From: Strigops habroptila
Lineage: Eukaryota; Chordata; Aves; Psittaciformes; Psittacidae
DNA length: 64,000 bases
NCBI RefSeq assembly: GCF_004027225.2
Contig: NC_044278.2
Coordinates: forward strand, 60,338,243 to 60,402,242
Direction: 5' to 3'
Within the stretch, counting starts at the first letter, position 1. Each line of letters opens with the position of its first letter. Made by a program: the position numbers and the translations under genes. The notes below the pieces were generated by a model. It ran no database searches. It saw only the letters and a program-made list of their open reading frames with translations, and had not been told where the DNA came from. Shown one piece after another: positions 62,993 to 64,000 of this stretch.

Positions 62993-64000
62993 CTGTTGTG
63001 AGTTCTGTTAAATACTTGTTCAATGAAGTGTTATCAGATGTTAAAATTAGACTTAATTTGTTTAATAAAGTGCAGGTGAACCAGTTAGAATTAAAAATGC
63101 AATCCAGTCTTAAAGGTAGCATCTACATATGTTGTTGCAAATGATTCCGTTTCCTTCAAACTGGAAAGGAAATTCTGAAGTACTAGGATAGAAATTCTGA
63201 GATGCTACATCTGGCTTTTGCACTACATTTTCAAATTATCTGATATATGTCTTTAAATATAATGAATAAATTTATAACCCTGGCCTTTCCAACAGATCAG
63301 CATCTAGCCTTGAACATTTTGTATCTATGCTTAATGATTAATAGTGAGAAATCTTTTGTAATAATTTTCTGGAGTAGAAACTCCAGTAAGTTTTCTGTAT
63401 GTTTTTTGTGTGTAGGTAGCAAAATTAAAATATTCTTGCAAAGGCTGTTAATGTAAAAAGAAAATAAACACATAATCCTAAAACAAATGATTCATCAAAC
63501 TGTAGACTTAATCATAGTAAAATTCTAATTTTTCTACTAAAATTTCTACTCAAAATTAAGCTTGTATCTTACTATGACCCACATTCTGTGTTTATTTCAA
63601 ATGTGTATTATAAAATTCTTTAGAGTTTTATCTTTGGAATCTCTTTCTTGTCCTTTTTTATAATAGTTTTCAGTTAAATATTCAGTGAAAATAATAGCAA
63701 TAAAAAACATCCACTGCTTTGTTTGGAAGCTGGATTCTGTGTTTAGAGTCATCTGTATTTGTTGAACTTATTTCTGTGATATTTGGCTTAGGGAGTAATT
63801 TTTTCTTCTACCTTTTAAAACAAGAAGGAGGCAGGGAAACCAAACATGCCCCAAAGTGTGTTGACAGCAGGTGAAGGTTTCATGTGCTTTCCCAAAAAGC
63901 AGTAAATGGATAATAGCTCGCTGAAAGGAAGGAGCAGAGGAAGAACTGTTTGGACGTCTCTGTTGGCAGGAGGTGTAGGGGTGTCTCTTTGCCTCCCTGT
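62993..64000. other. Non-coding sequence to the window end
   Basis: AT-rich sequence with no recognisable gene, exon or repeat. Open frames are under 70 codons. It is probably intronic if the plus-strand gene model holds. Confidence 0.5.

Overview
The window looks like avian nuclear DNA. The evidence is four CR1 LINE fragments, including one that ends in the avian-type tandem GATTCTAT 3' terminus. Otherwise interspersed repeats are sparse, and the rest is AT-rich non-coding sequence with one strong CpG island. Nothing bacterial, organellar or CRISPR-like is present. I cannot tell the species or the host gene.

Layout. Bases 1 to about 26,800 read as intergenic or distal upstream sequence. They hold two short CR1 pieces (about 1549-1912 in sense and 3299-3400 in antisense), TA/CA, pyrimidine, purine and G/T simple repeats, and several inverted repeats (1313-1347, 6249-6271, 22009-22043, 24186-24303). 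Bases about 26,815-28,770 are a CpG island with a GC box, a full CRE palindrome and an NF-Y CCAAT box. A strong splice donor after base 28140 marks the end of a plus-strand first exon. From 28,141 onward the sequence is AT-rich, with visible T excess over A on the plus strand in lines sampled, and reads as a long first intron. A candidate second exon (60583-60654, 72 nt) has a good acceptor and a near-ideal donor. Neither candidate exon contains an ATG if transcription starts downstream of the CCAAT box. The window therefore probably covers only the promoter and 5' leader exons of a gene whose start codon lies beyond base 64,000.

The only recognisable protein-coding homology is the CR1 reverse transcriptase at about 61629-62891. 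It is 5'-truncated and has a single in-frame TAG. This CR1 is in sense orientation downstream of candidate exon 2, and an antisense CR1 3' end (about 59279-59595) lies upstream of it. The two share a 49-nt perfectly complementary core, so a transcript could form a double-stranded RNA stem around that exon.

Most open frames in the window are chance frames, low-complexity tracts or GC-island artefacts. They are described only where something about them is worth recording.
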